Shown here: one piece after another, positions 41,863 to 50,331 of the stretch
Position numbering within the stretch: the stretch's first letter is position 1
Layout: every line of letters starts with the position of its first letter
Assembly: GCA_036278715.1 (NCBI GenBank)
Contig: DASUKN010000094.1
Coordinates: forward strand, 1 to 64,000
DNA length: 64,000 nt
DNA from: Udaeobacter sp025935755
GTDB lineage: Bacteria > Verrucomicrobiota > Verrucomicrobiia > Chthoniobacterales > UBA10450
Reading direction: 5' to 3'
Made by a program: the position numbers and the translations under genes
The notes under the pieces: model-generated
The model's input: the letters and a program-made list of their open reading frames with translations, nothing else
Databases searched by the model: none
What the model was told of the DNA's origin: nothing

Positions 41863-43583
41863 TCATTGAGACGGCGTTTCCTTTCTGTAGCCAGCCGTCG
41901 TTCGGACCTGTACGGGAAAATGTCTGGCAGCTTGCCGGCTTGAAGTCTCTGCTGTGTGTCTATCCAAAAGTGGGGACGGAACAGATCGCCATGGCGTTTC
42001 ATCAGCTCATCCCGCGCAGCCGGGGGGAAGCCGAGGAATGGGGGGAACTCCTCAGGAAAAATATCGTTATCGCGGACTGAGAACCATGGCTCGGCAGATA
42101 TTTCCTCTTCGTAGGTTCGCGATTGCGGCAGCTCACGGAAATGGCAGTCGGTCAGAAAACAAAGCTCGTCGTAATCGTAGAACACAACGCGTCCTCGACG
42201 GGTCAGACCAAAGTTTTTTGTTAACAGGTCTCCGGGAAAAATGTTAGACGCTGCGAGGTCTTTGATCGCCTGTCCATAGTCACATGCGGCTGCGATTGCG
42301 GCCGTCTCATCGGCTTCCGCAAACAACAAGTTCAGAGGCCGTACGCGCCGCTCCACGTAAGCATGGGCGATGGTGACGTGTTCGCCTTCCACTCGCACCG
42401 TGGCTGCGGCACTGCGCAGCAGCTTTTCGAGCAATGAAGTTTCGAAACGACCACGAGGAATCCGCAGGTGCTCAAATTCATGCGCTTCGATCAATCTTCC
42501 GGCGCGATCGTGCTCAAACACCAGTTTATAACGTCTGACGACATCGCTGCGATCGCTTTCCTTCGGTTGATCGAACCGGTCGCGGATCAATTTGAAGACA
42601 ACATCGTAGCTTGGCAGCGTGAATACGATCATGACCATTCCGCGTGCCCCTTCCGCTTCGATGAAACAATCCGCCGAGTTTTCCAGGTGATGCACGAAGT
42701 CGCGGTAGAACTCCGTTTTCGCGTGGCGATTGTAGCCGATCGCATTATAGAGATCAGCGAGGCGTTTCCCTTGCATTAAACTGCGAAGCCAACGCACCAG
42801 AGCGAAGGGATGTTCCGCGTCGATTCGGAAGTAAGCGCGTGTGTACGAAAACAGGATGGCAAGATCAGCCTCACCGATAAGAACTGCGTCCAGGGTGATG
42901 CCGCTATCGTCAGGGTGGAGAAGACAGAACGCGATGGGCGTTGATGACCCGGCGGTGCTGGCTCGGCCTACGATGTACGCTCCACGTCCGCGATAAAAAA
43001 CGGAACGAACGATCTCTATTCGGTCAGCATCTCCAAGCCGCTCAGCTGCCTCACGAGCAGCGCGGCGTACATCCTGCCAGAGAACCTCCTGAAACGAAGC
43101 GGTAAGCAGTCGCAATATCAGCTCTTGCGTTGTGGCTCCGGTATAGCAGCTCGCGAGTTTCACCCCCTTCACAGGCGTGTCGAAATCGGTATCGACGAAT
43201 TCGATCGTCTGATTCACACCCTCCGTCGCGAAAACGCGCCGGGTAAGCGAATTAAAAAAGCTCTCCGCAATTTCCCAGCGCGGGAATTTCGCGATGAGAG
43301 CCGAATACGCCGCCTTCGCTGCAGGCCAGATCGATCGATCATTGCGCCGTTCGCCCATCAATTCGCCGATCCGGTTCGTTAGGCCGGAAACAATCAGTGA
43401 GTAAAGAGACAGACGTTCCCGCGCGTCATCGAAGCTTCCGCGCCACTCGCGTTTCAAAAAGCGATCGCGTGCGCGGCGCGTGATTTCATCGAAACGCCGT
43501 TGATAATCCAGGAATGCATCGCGTGCTGCTTCGGCGCAAAGCGCCGCAAGCCGGCTGTCAGTCCGCGGAGAACCTTGGCTCAA
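41850..43583 (-). CDS. aceK: Isocitrate dehydrogenase kinase/phosphatase
   Basis: The 577-residue protein has the AceK pattern: ATP-binding-type segment VYRGRGAYIVGRAS, the long kinase-phosphatase domain with MVMIVFTLPSYDVVFKLIRDRF, KTEFYRDFVHHL, FPGDLLTKNFGLTRRGRVVFYDYDE and the C-terminal EEFPPFLGFP. It switches isocitrate dehydrogenase off and on by phosphorylation and so directs carbon to the glyoxylate shunt. It starts in an ATGA overlap with aceA. The stop codon lies inside the oppositely oriented tRNA-Val. AceK is best known from Proteobacteria, so transfer is possible. Confidence 0.95.
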
Positions 43584-44878
43584 TGAAACTGCTCAGTTTC
43601 GGTTGATCCGACGAGAGCGGCAGTCGAGACTTCGCCGCCAGCGATCACTTTGGCGACTTCGTCGAAGTAACCTGTTCCAACTTCGTGCTGATGTTTTGCC
43701 GCGGTGTAGCCGTGTGCTTCTGCGGCGAACTCAGCTTCCTGTAGCTCGGAATATGCTGCCATCCCGCGCATCCTGTACCCGTGCGCCAGATCGAACATGC
43801 TGTAGCTCAGCGCATGAAAGCCGGCCAGCGTGACGAACTGAAATTTATAGCCCATTGCGCCAAGCTCCCGCTGGAACCGCTCGATCGTTGCGCGCGCAAG
43901 CTTCGCCTTCCAATTAAATGACGGCGAGCAGTTATACGCCAGCAACTTGTCGGGGTATTCCGAAAGCACGCTTTCAGAGAATTTCTTGGCCTCGTCGAGG
44001 TCCGGCTTTGCGGTCTCGAACCAAAGCATATCGGCATAGGGGGCGTAAGCGGTACTGCGCGCGATTGCCTGGTCGATGCCGGCGTTTACGCGGAAAAAGC
44101 CCTCCGCTGTTCGCTCGCCCGTTCGAAATTTGTCGTCGCGCTCATCGACATCGCTGGTGAGTAACTTCGCTCCACCGGCGTCTGTTCGCGCTATGAGGAT
44201 TGTCGGTACGTCACAAACGTCAGCGGCGAACCGGGCAGCGATTAGATTGCGAACTGCTGCTGCTGTAGGCAGCAGCACTTTCCCGCCCATGTGACCACAC
44301 TTCTTTTCGCTCGAGAGCTGGTCCTCGAGGTGAATTCCCGCTGCACCGGCTTCAATCATCATCTTGATCAGCTCGAAAACGTTCAGAGGCCCGCCGAACC
44401 CGGCTTCAGCATCGGCAACAACTGGCACAAACCAATCGGTGCCCGGGTTCGCTTCTGAATGATCGATTTGGTCGGCGCGTTGCAGGGCCTGGTTAATACG
44501 CTTCACGAGATGTGGAACGCTGTTTACGGGATACAAACTCTGGTCCGGGTAAATCTGGCCTGCCAGGTTTGCGTCGGCCGCAACCTGCCAGCCGCTGACG
44601 TAAATCGCTTTCAAACCGGCGCGGACTTGTTGGACGGCCTGATTTCCTGTAAGCGCGCCTAGCGCGGGGACGAATGGTTCGCTGTGCAGCAGTCCCCAGA
44701 GCTTCTCCGCTCCGCGCTTTGCAAACGTGTGTTCGGGTACCAAGGTGCCCTGGAGTCGCCGGACATCTTCGCGAGTGTATGGACGTTCAACCCCGGACCA
44801 GCGATTCGCGTGTGCTCCACTCCGCCGGGAACGATTCTCTGCTCTTGATGACCCGCCGTTTCGTCCTTGTTTTTTCAT
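43580..44878 (-). CDS. aceA: Isocitrate lyase
   Basis: The 432-residue enzyme splits isocitrate into succinate and glyoxylate. It contains VVADAEAGFGGPLN, the active-site signature KKCGHMGGKVL with the catalytic Cys, LIARTDA, and LAYNCSPSFNWK. The length and ends match bacterial isocitrate lyases. It starts three bases after aceB and overlaps aceK at its end, giving the order aceB-aceA-aceK. The N-terminal extension (MKKQGRNGGSSRAENRSR) is basic and probably disordered. Confidence 0.97.
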   Translation of the reverse strand: MKKQGRNGGSSRAENRSRRSGAHANRWSGVERPYTREDVRRLQGTLVPEHTFAKRGAEKLWGLLHSEPFVPALGALTGNQAVQQVRAGLKAIYVSGWQVAADANLAGQIYPDQSLYPVNSVPHLVKRINQALQRADQIDHSEANPGTDWFVPVVADAEAGFGGPLNVFELIKMMIEAGAAGIHLEDQLSSEKKCGHMGGKVLLPTAAAVRNLIAARFAADVCDVPTILIARTDAGGAKLLTSDVDERDDKFRTGERTAEGFFRVNAGIDQAIARSTAYAPYADMLWFETAKPDLDEAKKFSESVLSEYPDKLLAYNCSPSFNWKAKLARATIERFQRELGAMGYKFQFVTLAGFHALSYSMFDLAHGYRMRGMAAYSELQEAEFAAEAHGYTAAKHQHEVGTGYFDEVAKVIAGGEVSTAALVGSTETEQFH

Positions 44879-44881
44879 TCC

Positions 44882-46468
44882 TTACTCGATGTACTCATAG
44901 GCGGGTAGCGTTAGGAATTCCGCGAAATGGTCGTCCGTCGTGATGCGATCGAAGAGTTCTCGCGCCGCAGCGAATTTGTTCCGGCTCGGCTGGTTCACCC
45001 TGGCGATTTCATCGTCCAAAATGTTGCGAAAAAATTCCGTCGTGACTTTTCGGCCATCATCCAGAACGCCCCGTTGACTGCGAATCCATTGCCACACTTG
45101 CGCCCGCGAAATCTCTGCAGTTGCTGCGTCTTCCATCAAATTGAACAACGGCACCGCGCCGCGGCCACGAAGCCAGGCTTCAAGATATTGGACGCCGACA
45201 CTCACGTTCTGCCGCAGCCCCGCTTCAGTGATTGGTTCATGCGGCGCGAAATCGAGGAGATCGCGCGCGGTTACGTTCACGTCCTCGCGTTTGCGAGCGA
45301 TCTGGTTCGGCTCCTTCATCACTGCGTCGAACGCTTCGTTAGCGAGTTGCACCATCCCAGGATGCGCGACCCATGTGCCGTCGTGCCCATTGTTTGCTTC
45401 GCGTTCCTTGTCGGCTCGGACTTGCGCGAATGCTGCTTCGTTTTTTGCAGGGTCGTCCTTCACGGGAATCCATGCCGCCATGCCACCCATCGCGAACGTG
45501 TTGCGACGATGACATGTCTGAATGCATAGCAGCGAGTACGAATGCATGAAGTGCGTCGTCATCGTGACTAAAGCGCGATCGGCAAGCACGAAGTCAGGCC
45601 GGTTGCGGAATTTCTTGATGCAGGAAAAAATGTAATCCCAGCGACCGCAGTTCAGTCCGGCTGAATGATCGCGGAGTTCATAGAGGATCTCGTCCATCTC
45701 GAATGCCGCCGGAATCGTTTCGATCAGTGCGGTTGCCCGAATTGTGCCGCGCGGGATTCCAAGTTCATCCTGCGCGACATTGAAGGCGTCATTCCAGATT
45801 CGCGCTTCGAGATGACTCTCCATTTTCGGCAGGTAGAAGTACGGCCCGCTGCCGCGCTCGATCAACTCTCTTGCGTTGTGGAAAAAGTAGAGTCCGAAAT
45901 CGAACAGCCCGCCCGCCATAGGTTCCCCGTCGACGAGCATGTGCTTTTCAAGCAGGTGCCAGCCACGTGGTCTAACGATCAAGACCGCGGTGTTATCTTT
46001 CAGCCGGTATTCTTTTCCTTCGGGACTGCGGAAGCCAATCGTGCGGCGGACGGCGTCGCGCAAATTGACCTGGCCCTCAATCATGTTGTGCCAGGTCGGA
46101 GAGTTGGCGTCTTCGAAATCCGCCATGAACATTTTCGCACCGGAGTTGAGTGCATTGATGACCATTTTGCGATCGGTTGGCCCGGTAATCTCAACCCGCC
46201 GATCGCGCAGATCTTCAGGAATAGACGCGCACGTCCAGTCGCCATCGCGGATCCGCTTCGTTTCGCTTAAGAAATCGAGTGATTCGCCGGCATCAAGACG
46301 TGACTGCCGCTCATGTCTTCTCCGCAAACAATCCGCACGCCGCCGACGAAATTCACGCTCCAATTTCGCCACAAACGCGACCGCACCGCTCGTCAGGATT
46401 TCTTCGAATCCCGGAGCGAGCTTGCCGTGTATCTCAACGTTGTGTGGCCAGTTATCGCGCAATTGCAT
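44882..46468 (-). CDS. aceB: Malate synthase A
   Basis: The 528-residue enzyme condenses glyoxylate with acetyl-CoA to malate. Recognisable are MADFEDANSPTWHNMIEGQ, the acetyl-CoA and metal site RATALIETIPAAFEMDEIL, GRWDYIFSCIKKF, and the C-terminal segment with the catalytic Asp region (LMEDAATAEISRAQVWQWI). It is the first gene of the glyoxylate operon. The start is 172 bases from the divergent gmhA start, so this interval holds both promoters. Confidence 0.96.
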   Translation of the reverse strand: MQLRDNWPHNVEIHGKLAPGFEEILTSGAVAFVAKLEREFRRRRADCLRRRHERQSRLDAGESLDFLSETKRIRDGDWTCASIPEDLRDRRVEITGPTDRKMVINALNSGAKMFMADFEDANSPTWHNMIEGQVNLRDAVRRTIGFRSPEGKEYRLKDNTAVLIVRPRGWHLLEKHMLVDGEPMAGGLFDFGLYFFHNARELIERGSGPYFYLPKMESHLEARIWNDAFNVAQDELGIPRGTIRATALIETIPAAFEMDEILYELRDHSAGLNCGRWDYIFSCIKKFRNRPDFVLADRALVTMTTHFMHSYSLLCIQTCHRRNTFAMGGMAAWIPVKDDPAKNEAAFAQVRADKEREANNGHDGTWVAHPGMVQLANEAFDAVMKEPNQIARKREDVNVTARDLLDFAPHEPITEAGLRQNVSVGVQYLEAWLRGRGAVPLFNLMEDAATAEISRAQVWQWIRSQRGVLDDGRKVTTEFFRNILDDEIARVNQPSRNKFAAARELFDRITTDDHFAEFLTLPAYEYIE

Positions 46469-46640
46469 CGCAAATAGAATCGCGCCTTGTCGTTTGCCCG
46501 CGTGCTTTGGATTGAACCGAAAAGTCGGGGGTTGCTCTGCGCCGGCACGGAAGTAGCGGTGTTATCAAAACGGACAAATCATTATTTTGCTTCCGGTACG
46601 GAAACGCTGTATCAACCCCACTAATTTCAGACTGCGCCTT

Positions 46641-47213
46641 ATGCATCAGGTTCCTGAGCTCCATGAAGCGATTGCCGCCGCAACGAACACTTTTCACAGC
46701 CTTGCCGAGCTTGATGTGCAGGTTGGAAAGGCAGCGGATCTGATCTCACAGTGTCTTCGTGCCGGAAACAAATTACTGGTGTGTGGGAACGGCGGCAGCG
46801 CGGCTGATGCCTCGCATTTTGCGACAGAACTTGTGGTGCGGTTTGCCAAGGATCGCCGCGCACTTCCCGCGATTTGTCTTACCGCCGATAGCGGAATGCT
46901 CACGGCGGCCGGGAACGATTACGGCTTCGACGAAGTCTTTGCGCGGCAGGTGGCGGCGTTCGGCGTCGCTGGCGATGTGCTCATCTGCCTTACCACCTCC
47001 GGGAAATCACAAAATTTGATCCGCGCATTGGAGGACGCGAAGGCGCGCAAACTGAAGACGATCGCGTTTCTCGGGCGCGATGGCGGATCAACGTGTGGCA
47101 TCGCTGATCTCGATCTTCTCGTCAAAAGCGATTCGACGGCGCGAGTCCAGGAAGCGCATCAGCTTTTGCTGCATGTATTGTGCGAGATAATCGAATCGCG
47201 TCTCGATGAGTGA
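46641..47213 (+). CDS. gmhA: SIS-domain phosphoheptose isomerase
   Basis: The 190-residue protein has the SIS-domain phosphosugar site LLVCGNGGSAADASHFATEL, then LICLTTSGKSQNLIRAL and AHQLLLHVLCE. It matches GmhA, which turns sedoheptulose 7-phosphate into D-glycero-D-manno-heptose 7-phosphate for lipopolysaccharide core. DiaA-type SIS proteins are the alternative. The ATG at 46641 is preferred over the longer frame. The stop codon lies at the edge of a palindrome (47212-47229). Confidence 0.88.
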   Translation: MHQVPELHEAIAAATNTFHSLAELDVQVGKAADLISQCLRAGNKLLVCGNGGSAADASHFATELVVRFAKDRRALPAICLTADSGMLTAAGNDYGFDEVFARQVAAFGVAGDVLICLTTSGKSQNLIRALEDAKARKLKTIAFLGRDGGSTCGIADLDLLVKSDSTARVQEAHQLLLHVLCEIIESRLDE

Positions 47214-47229
47214 CGGCTTCCAAGCCGTC
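47212..47229. repeat. Palindrome GACGGCTT-family
   Basis: GACGGCTTCCAAGCCGTC is a near copy of the palindrome at 14904-14921 and overlaps the last two bases of the gmhA stop. A shorter GGACGGCTGCGCAAACCGTC follows. It lies between convergent genes gmhA and the rhomboid-like gene. Confidence 0.8.
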
Positions 47230-47277
47230 ATATTTGGGTCGGACGGCTGCGCAAACCGTCGTTCTTTGCATGAGCAG

Positions 47278-48138
47278 TTACTCCGATTTTTTGAGCAACC
47301 GTTCGCGTTCCCGGTCCAACAGCCGCCGCTCGGTTGCGGTGAGGCTGGCGATCCCGAACTTGGAAATTTTGTCGAGAATCGGATCAATTGAGGGATAGAC
47401 GTCTTCCGATTCCGATCGGCTGCCGCTTGAACGCGCTCGCGGTTTTGGAAGCACGTGAAACTTGGGCCTTGGAGTGAATCGCTCTTTGACCGCGTTCCAC
47501 CAGGCGAGCTCCGGACCCGCACCGTTCAGCTCAATAAAGAAAAAAGCGAGTGCAATGCTCACGCAAAATACGATCAGATCCTGCCAATCGTGGGCTGCCA
47601 GCGCGCTTAGAGTTCCGATCGCCGCCAAAATCAGGAAGACCCATTTGGCGGGGATTCGCAGAAAGAATTGAACGTTGGGATAGAGCGTGACAAACGCGGC
47701 AAACACGGCGAAATGCAGAGCTCCCGAACCGGCCAATCCGGTGCGCGTGGTTAGGCCCCACAGAGTCAAAATCAACGTCGGCACCAGCAATAAGAGAGTG
47801 TAGAGCCAAATGTAAGCGCGTCGGCCGACGAAACGTTCCACTTCGCGGCCAAAGAAATACAGCATGTACATTTCGATTGCGAACCACAGCAACGCATAAC
47901 CGGTAGGCGGATGAATAAAGGCGTAAGTAGCGAGTCGCCAGATTTGCGCGTGCATCCAAATCTGTGCGCTATCAAACATCGCATAGTTGAGCACGCCGGC
48001 TGAGCCGATCGCGAAAAGGAATGCGGTCAGGATTGCACAGGCAACATGGATCCCGACCAGAAGTGTGGTCACATCGACAGGATATCGGCCCATCCACGCA
48101 ACCGGCCGATAATCATCGGACGTGGTCACCCCGAACAT
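47278..48138 (-). CDS. Rhomboid-like membrane protein
   Basis: The 286-residue protein has about six hydrophobic segments, starting with TTLLVGIHVACAILTAFLFA. HAQIWRLATYAFIHPPTGYA matches the rhomboid W-R-x-x-T-x-x-F-x-H motif. A GSG with Ser in GLAGSGALHFAVF could be the catalytic Ser, and ALAAHDWQDL could hold the catalytic His. The soluble C-terminal tail (about 80 residues) is charged. It may be an active intramembrane protease or a pseudoprotease; the residues at the correct places make activity possible. It converges with gmhA. Confidence 0.75.
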   Translation of the reverse strand: MFGVTTSDDYRPVAWMGRYPVDVTTLLVGIHVACAILTAFLFAIGSAGVLNYAMFDSAQIWMHAQIWRLATYAFIHPPTGYALLWFAIEMYMLYFFGREVERFVGRRAYIWLYTLLLLVPTLILTLWGLTTRTGLAGSGALHFAVFAAFVTLYPNVQFFLRIPAKWVFLILAAIGTLSALAAHDWQDLIVFCVSIALAFFFIELNGAGPELAWWNAVKERFTPRPKFHVLPKPRARSSGSRSESEDVYPSIDPILDKISKFGIASLTATERRLLDRERERLLKKSE

Positions 48139-48317
48139 GGTTTCAATTAATGCCGCGCATTATCGTTTCGCAAGTGAAACGACAGATGTTGCACTCCAAA
48201 TTTCGTGAGCCGGACTCGGTTTGGCCCGTGGATTTGCCGTGGTCGTGATTCCAGATGGCTATCGCGCCGTAGCCTCGACGCGGAGCGATTCATGGTTAAA
48301 ATGTGCAGTTTCTCTCA

Positions 48318-50123
48318 ATGAAGAATCTCGCGCCCGCCATATTTCCGCCCAAAGGGATCGGTGATTCAAAGCCCGCTAATAAAGCGGTGCTCGATTGGGT
48401 GCAAGACATCGCGAAGCTGACCCAGCCCGAGAACATTTTCTGGTGCGACGGCTCGGAGCGGGAAAAGGAGTTTCTAATCGCTGAGTCGCTCCACCAAAAC
48501 GTGCTGATTGAGCTGAATGAGAAAAAGGTTCCGCACTCGTATCTTCACCGGTCTAGTCCGAACGATGTCGCGCGTGTTGAGCAGTTCACTTTTGTCTGCA
48601 CACCAACCAAGCAGGAAGCCGGACCTACGAATAACTGGGCTGACCCCGCCGAGACTTACGCGAAACTTCGACGGCTGCTCGAGGGCGCAATGCGCGGCCG
48701 CACCATGTTCGTCATTCCGTACCTCATGGGTCCGGCGGATTCGCCGTTGGCCAAGATTGGCTTCGAGATCACCGATTCGAAATATGTCGTGCTCAGCTTG
48801 AGAATCATGACGCGAATGGGCGAGATCGCGCTCAAACGGCTTGGGAAGGATCCAAGTGCGGAATGGAACCGCGGCGTGCACTCATTACTGGATGTAAATC
48901 CTGAACGCCGGTTCATCTGTCACTTTCCGCAGGACAACGCCATCATCTCAGTCGGTTCAGGTTATGGCGGCAATGTTTTGTTGAGTAAGAAATGCCTGGC
49001 TTTGCGTATCGGCTCGTACCTTGCGCGCAAGCAAAACTGGATGGCGGAGCACATGCTGATCCTCGGCGTGGAATCGCCCGAAGGCCGTAAACATTACGTG
49101 GCCGCGGCATTCCCCAGCGCGTGCGGAAAGACGAATTTCGCAATGCTCATTCCGCCGGAGCATTTCAAAGGATGGAAAATCACCACAATCGGCGACGACA
49201 TCGCGTGGATGCAGATCCGCAATGGCCGGTTATATGCGGTGAATCCTGAGAACGGCTATTTCGGTGTCGTGCCCGGGACGAGTTATAAATCGAATTCAAA
49301 CGCGATGCGATCGATCGCGCACGATACAATTTATACTAACGTGGCTCTCACCGACGACGGCGACGTATGGTGGGAGGGCAAAGATGGCCAACCGCCCGCA
49401 CATGCGATTGATTGGCGCGGAGACGACTGGACACCGCAATCAACTCAGAAAGCTGCCCACCCGAATAGCCGATTCACAACACCGATGCGCAACAATCCAG
49501 CGCTGGACCCCGATGTGGAGAAAGGTGAAGGCCTGCCAATCAGCGCAATCATTTTCGGTGGACGCCGCAGCGATACGGTTCCGCTGGTTTATCAGGCATT
49601 CGATTGGGACCACGGCGTGTATCTGGGCGCGACCATGGCTTCGGAAACGACCGCGGCTGCCACAGGTGCCGTGGGGCGGGTGCGGCGCGATCCAATGGCG
49701 ATGCTGCCTTTTTGCGGATACAACATCGGAGATTACTTCCAGCACTGGCTTGATGTCGGGAAGCAATTAAGCAATCCGCCGCTGATTTTTAATGTGAATT
49801 GGTTTCGCAAAGGCGCAGACGGAAAATTTCTCTGGCCGGGTTTCGGCGAAAACATGCGCGTGCTCAAGTGGATGATTGACCGGTGCGAGGGAAACGGCGG
49901 CGCGCTGAAATCGCCAGTCGGTTGGCTGCCCAGCCCGCACGATCTTGATCTGGCCGATCTCAACATCGATCACAATGCCGTTGACGAACTCCTTGGGCTC
50001 GACCACGAGGAATGGGAAAAAGAAATCGCCGCGCACAAAGAATATTTCGATTCGTTAGGCGGAGTGGTGCCGAAAGAATTGCAAGAACAGCGCGAGCAAC
50101 TCGCTCAACGGTTTGAATTGTAG
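48318..50123 (+). CDS. pckG: Phosphoenolpyruvate carboxykinase (GTP)
   Basis: The protein of about 601 residues makes phosphoenolpyruvate from oxaloacetate with GTP. Key motifs are the P-loop ACGKTNFAML near residue 268, GDDIAWM, FGVVPGTSYKSN and FGGRRSDTVPLVYQ, with LPFCGYNIGDYF later. The ATG at 48318 fits the family; an in-frame GTG lies 15 bases earlier. The GTP-dependent form and the neighbouring glyoxylate operon point to gluconeogenesis from C2 compounds or amino acids. Confidence 0.95.
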   Translation: MKNLAPAIFPPKGIGDSKPANKAVLDWVQDIAKLTQPENIFWCDGSEREKEFLIAESLHQNVLIELNEKKVPHSYLHRSSPNDVARVEQFTFVCTPTKQEAGPTNNWADPAETYAKLRRLLEGAMRGRTMFVIPYLMGPADSPLAKIGFEITDSKYVVLSLRIMTRMGEIALKRLGKDPSAEWNRGVHSLLDVNPERRFICHFPQDNAIISVGSGYGGNVLLSKKCLALRIGSYLARKQNWMAEHMLILGVESPEGRKHYVAAAFPSACGKTNFAMLIPPEHFKGWKITTIGDDIAWMQIRNGRLYAVNPENGYFGVVPGTSYKSNSNAMRSIAHDTIYTNVALTDDGDVWWEGKDGQPPAHAIDWRGDDWTPQSTQKAAHPNSRFTTPMRNNPALDPDVEKGEGLPISAIIFGGRRSDTVPLVYQAFDWDHGVYLGATMASETTAAATGAVGRVRRDPMAMLPFCGYNIGDYFQHWLDVGKQLSNPPLIFNVNWFRKGADGKFLWPGFGENMRVLKWMIDRCEGNGGALKSPVGWLPSPHDLDLADLNIDHNAVDELLGLDHEEWEKEIAAHKEYFDSLGGVVPKELQEQREQLAQRFEL

Positions 50124-50139
50124 GGACGCTGCATGATTC

Positions 50140-50290
50140 GGGGAGCGCACGCATTCTGCGTGCTGGTGAAGGCATTCTGCCTCGCGACCAAGGGCGATCT
50201 ACGTAACAGGATGCAGCCGGGGGATTCTACAGATTTCAGGTTCGTCGCCGCAGAATGCGGCGACCAGCACGCTGCAAGCGCGCGCTCCCC
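50140..50290. repeat. Palindromic repeat, GGGGAGCGC family
   Basis: Left end GGGGAGCGCACGCATTCTGC with GTGCTGGTGAAGGCATTCTGCC after it; right end GCGGCGACCAGCACGCTGCA then GCGCGCGCTCCCC. The arms are imperfectly complementary over about 40 bases. It lies just before uvrA and is close kin of the copy inside uvrA at 55608-55753, which shares GTGCTGGTGAAGGCATTCTG and GCCGCAGAATGCGGC. Confidence 0.85.
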
Positions 50291-50331
50291 GGTGAATTTG
50301 CGAATCGATTGACTAACAGCGAAAATCTCCA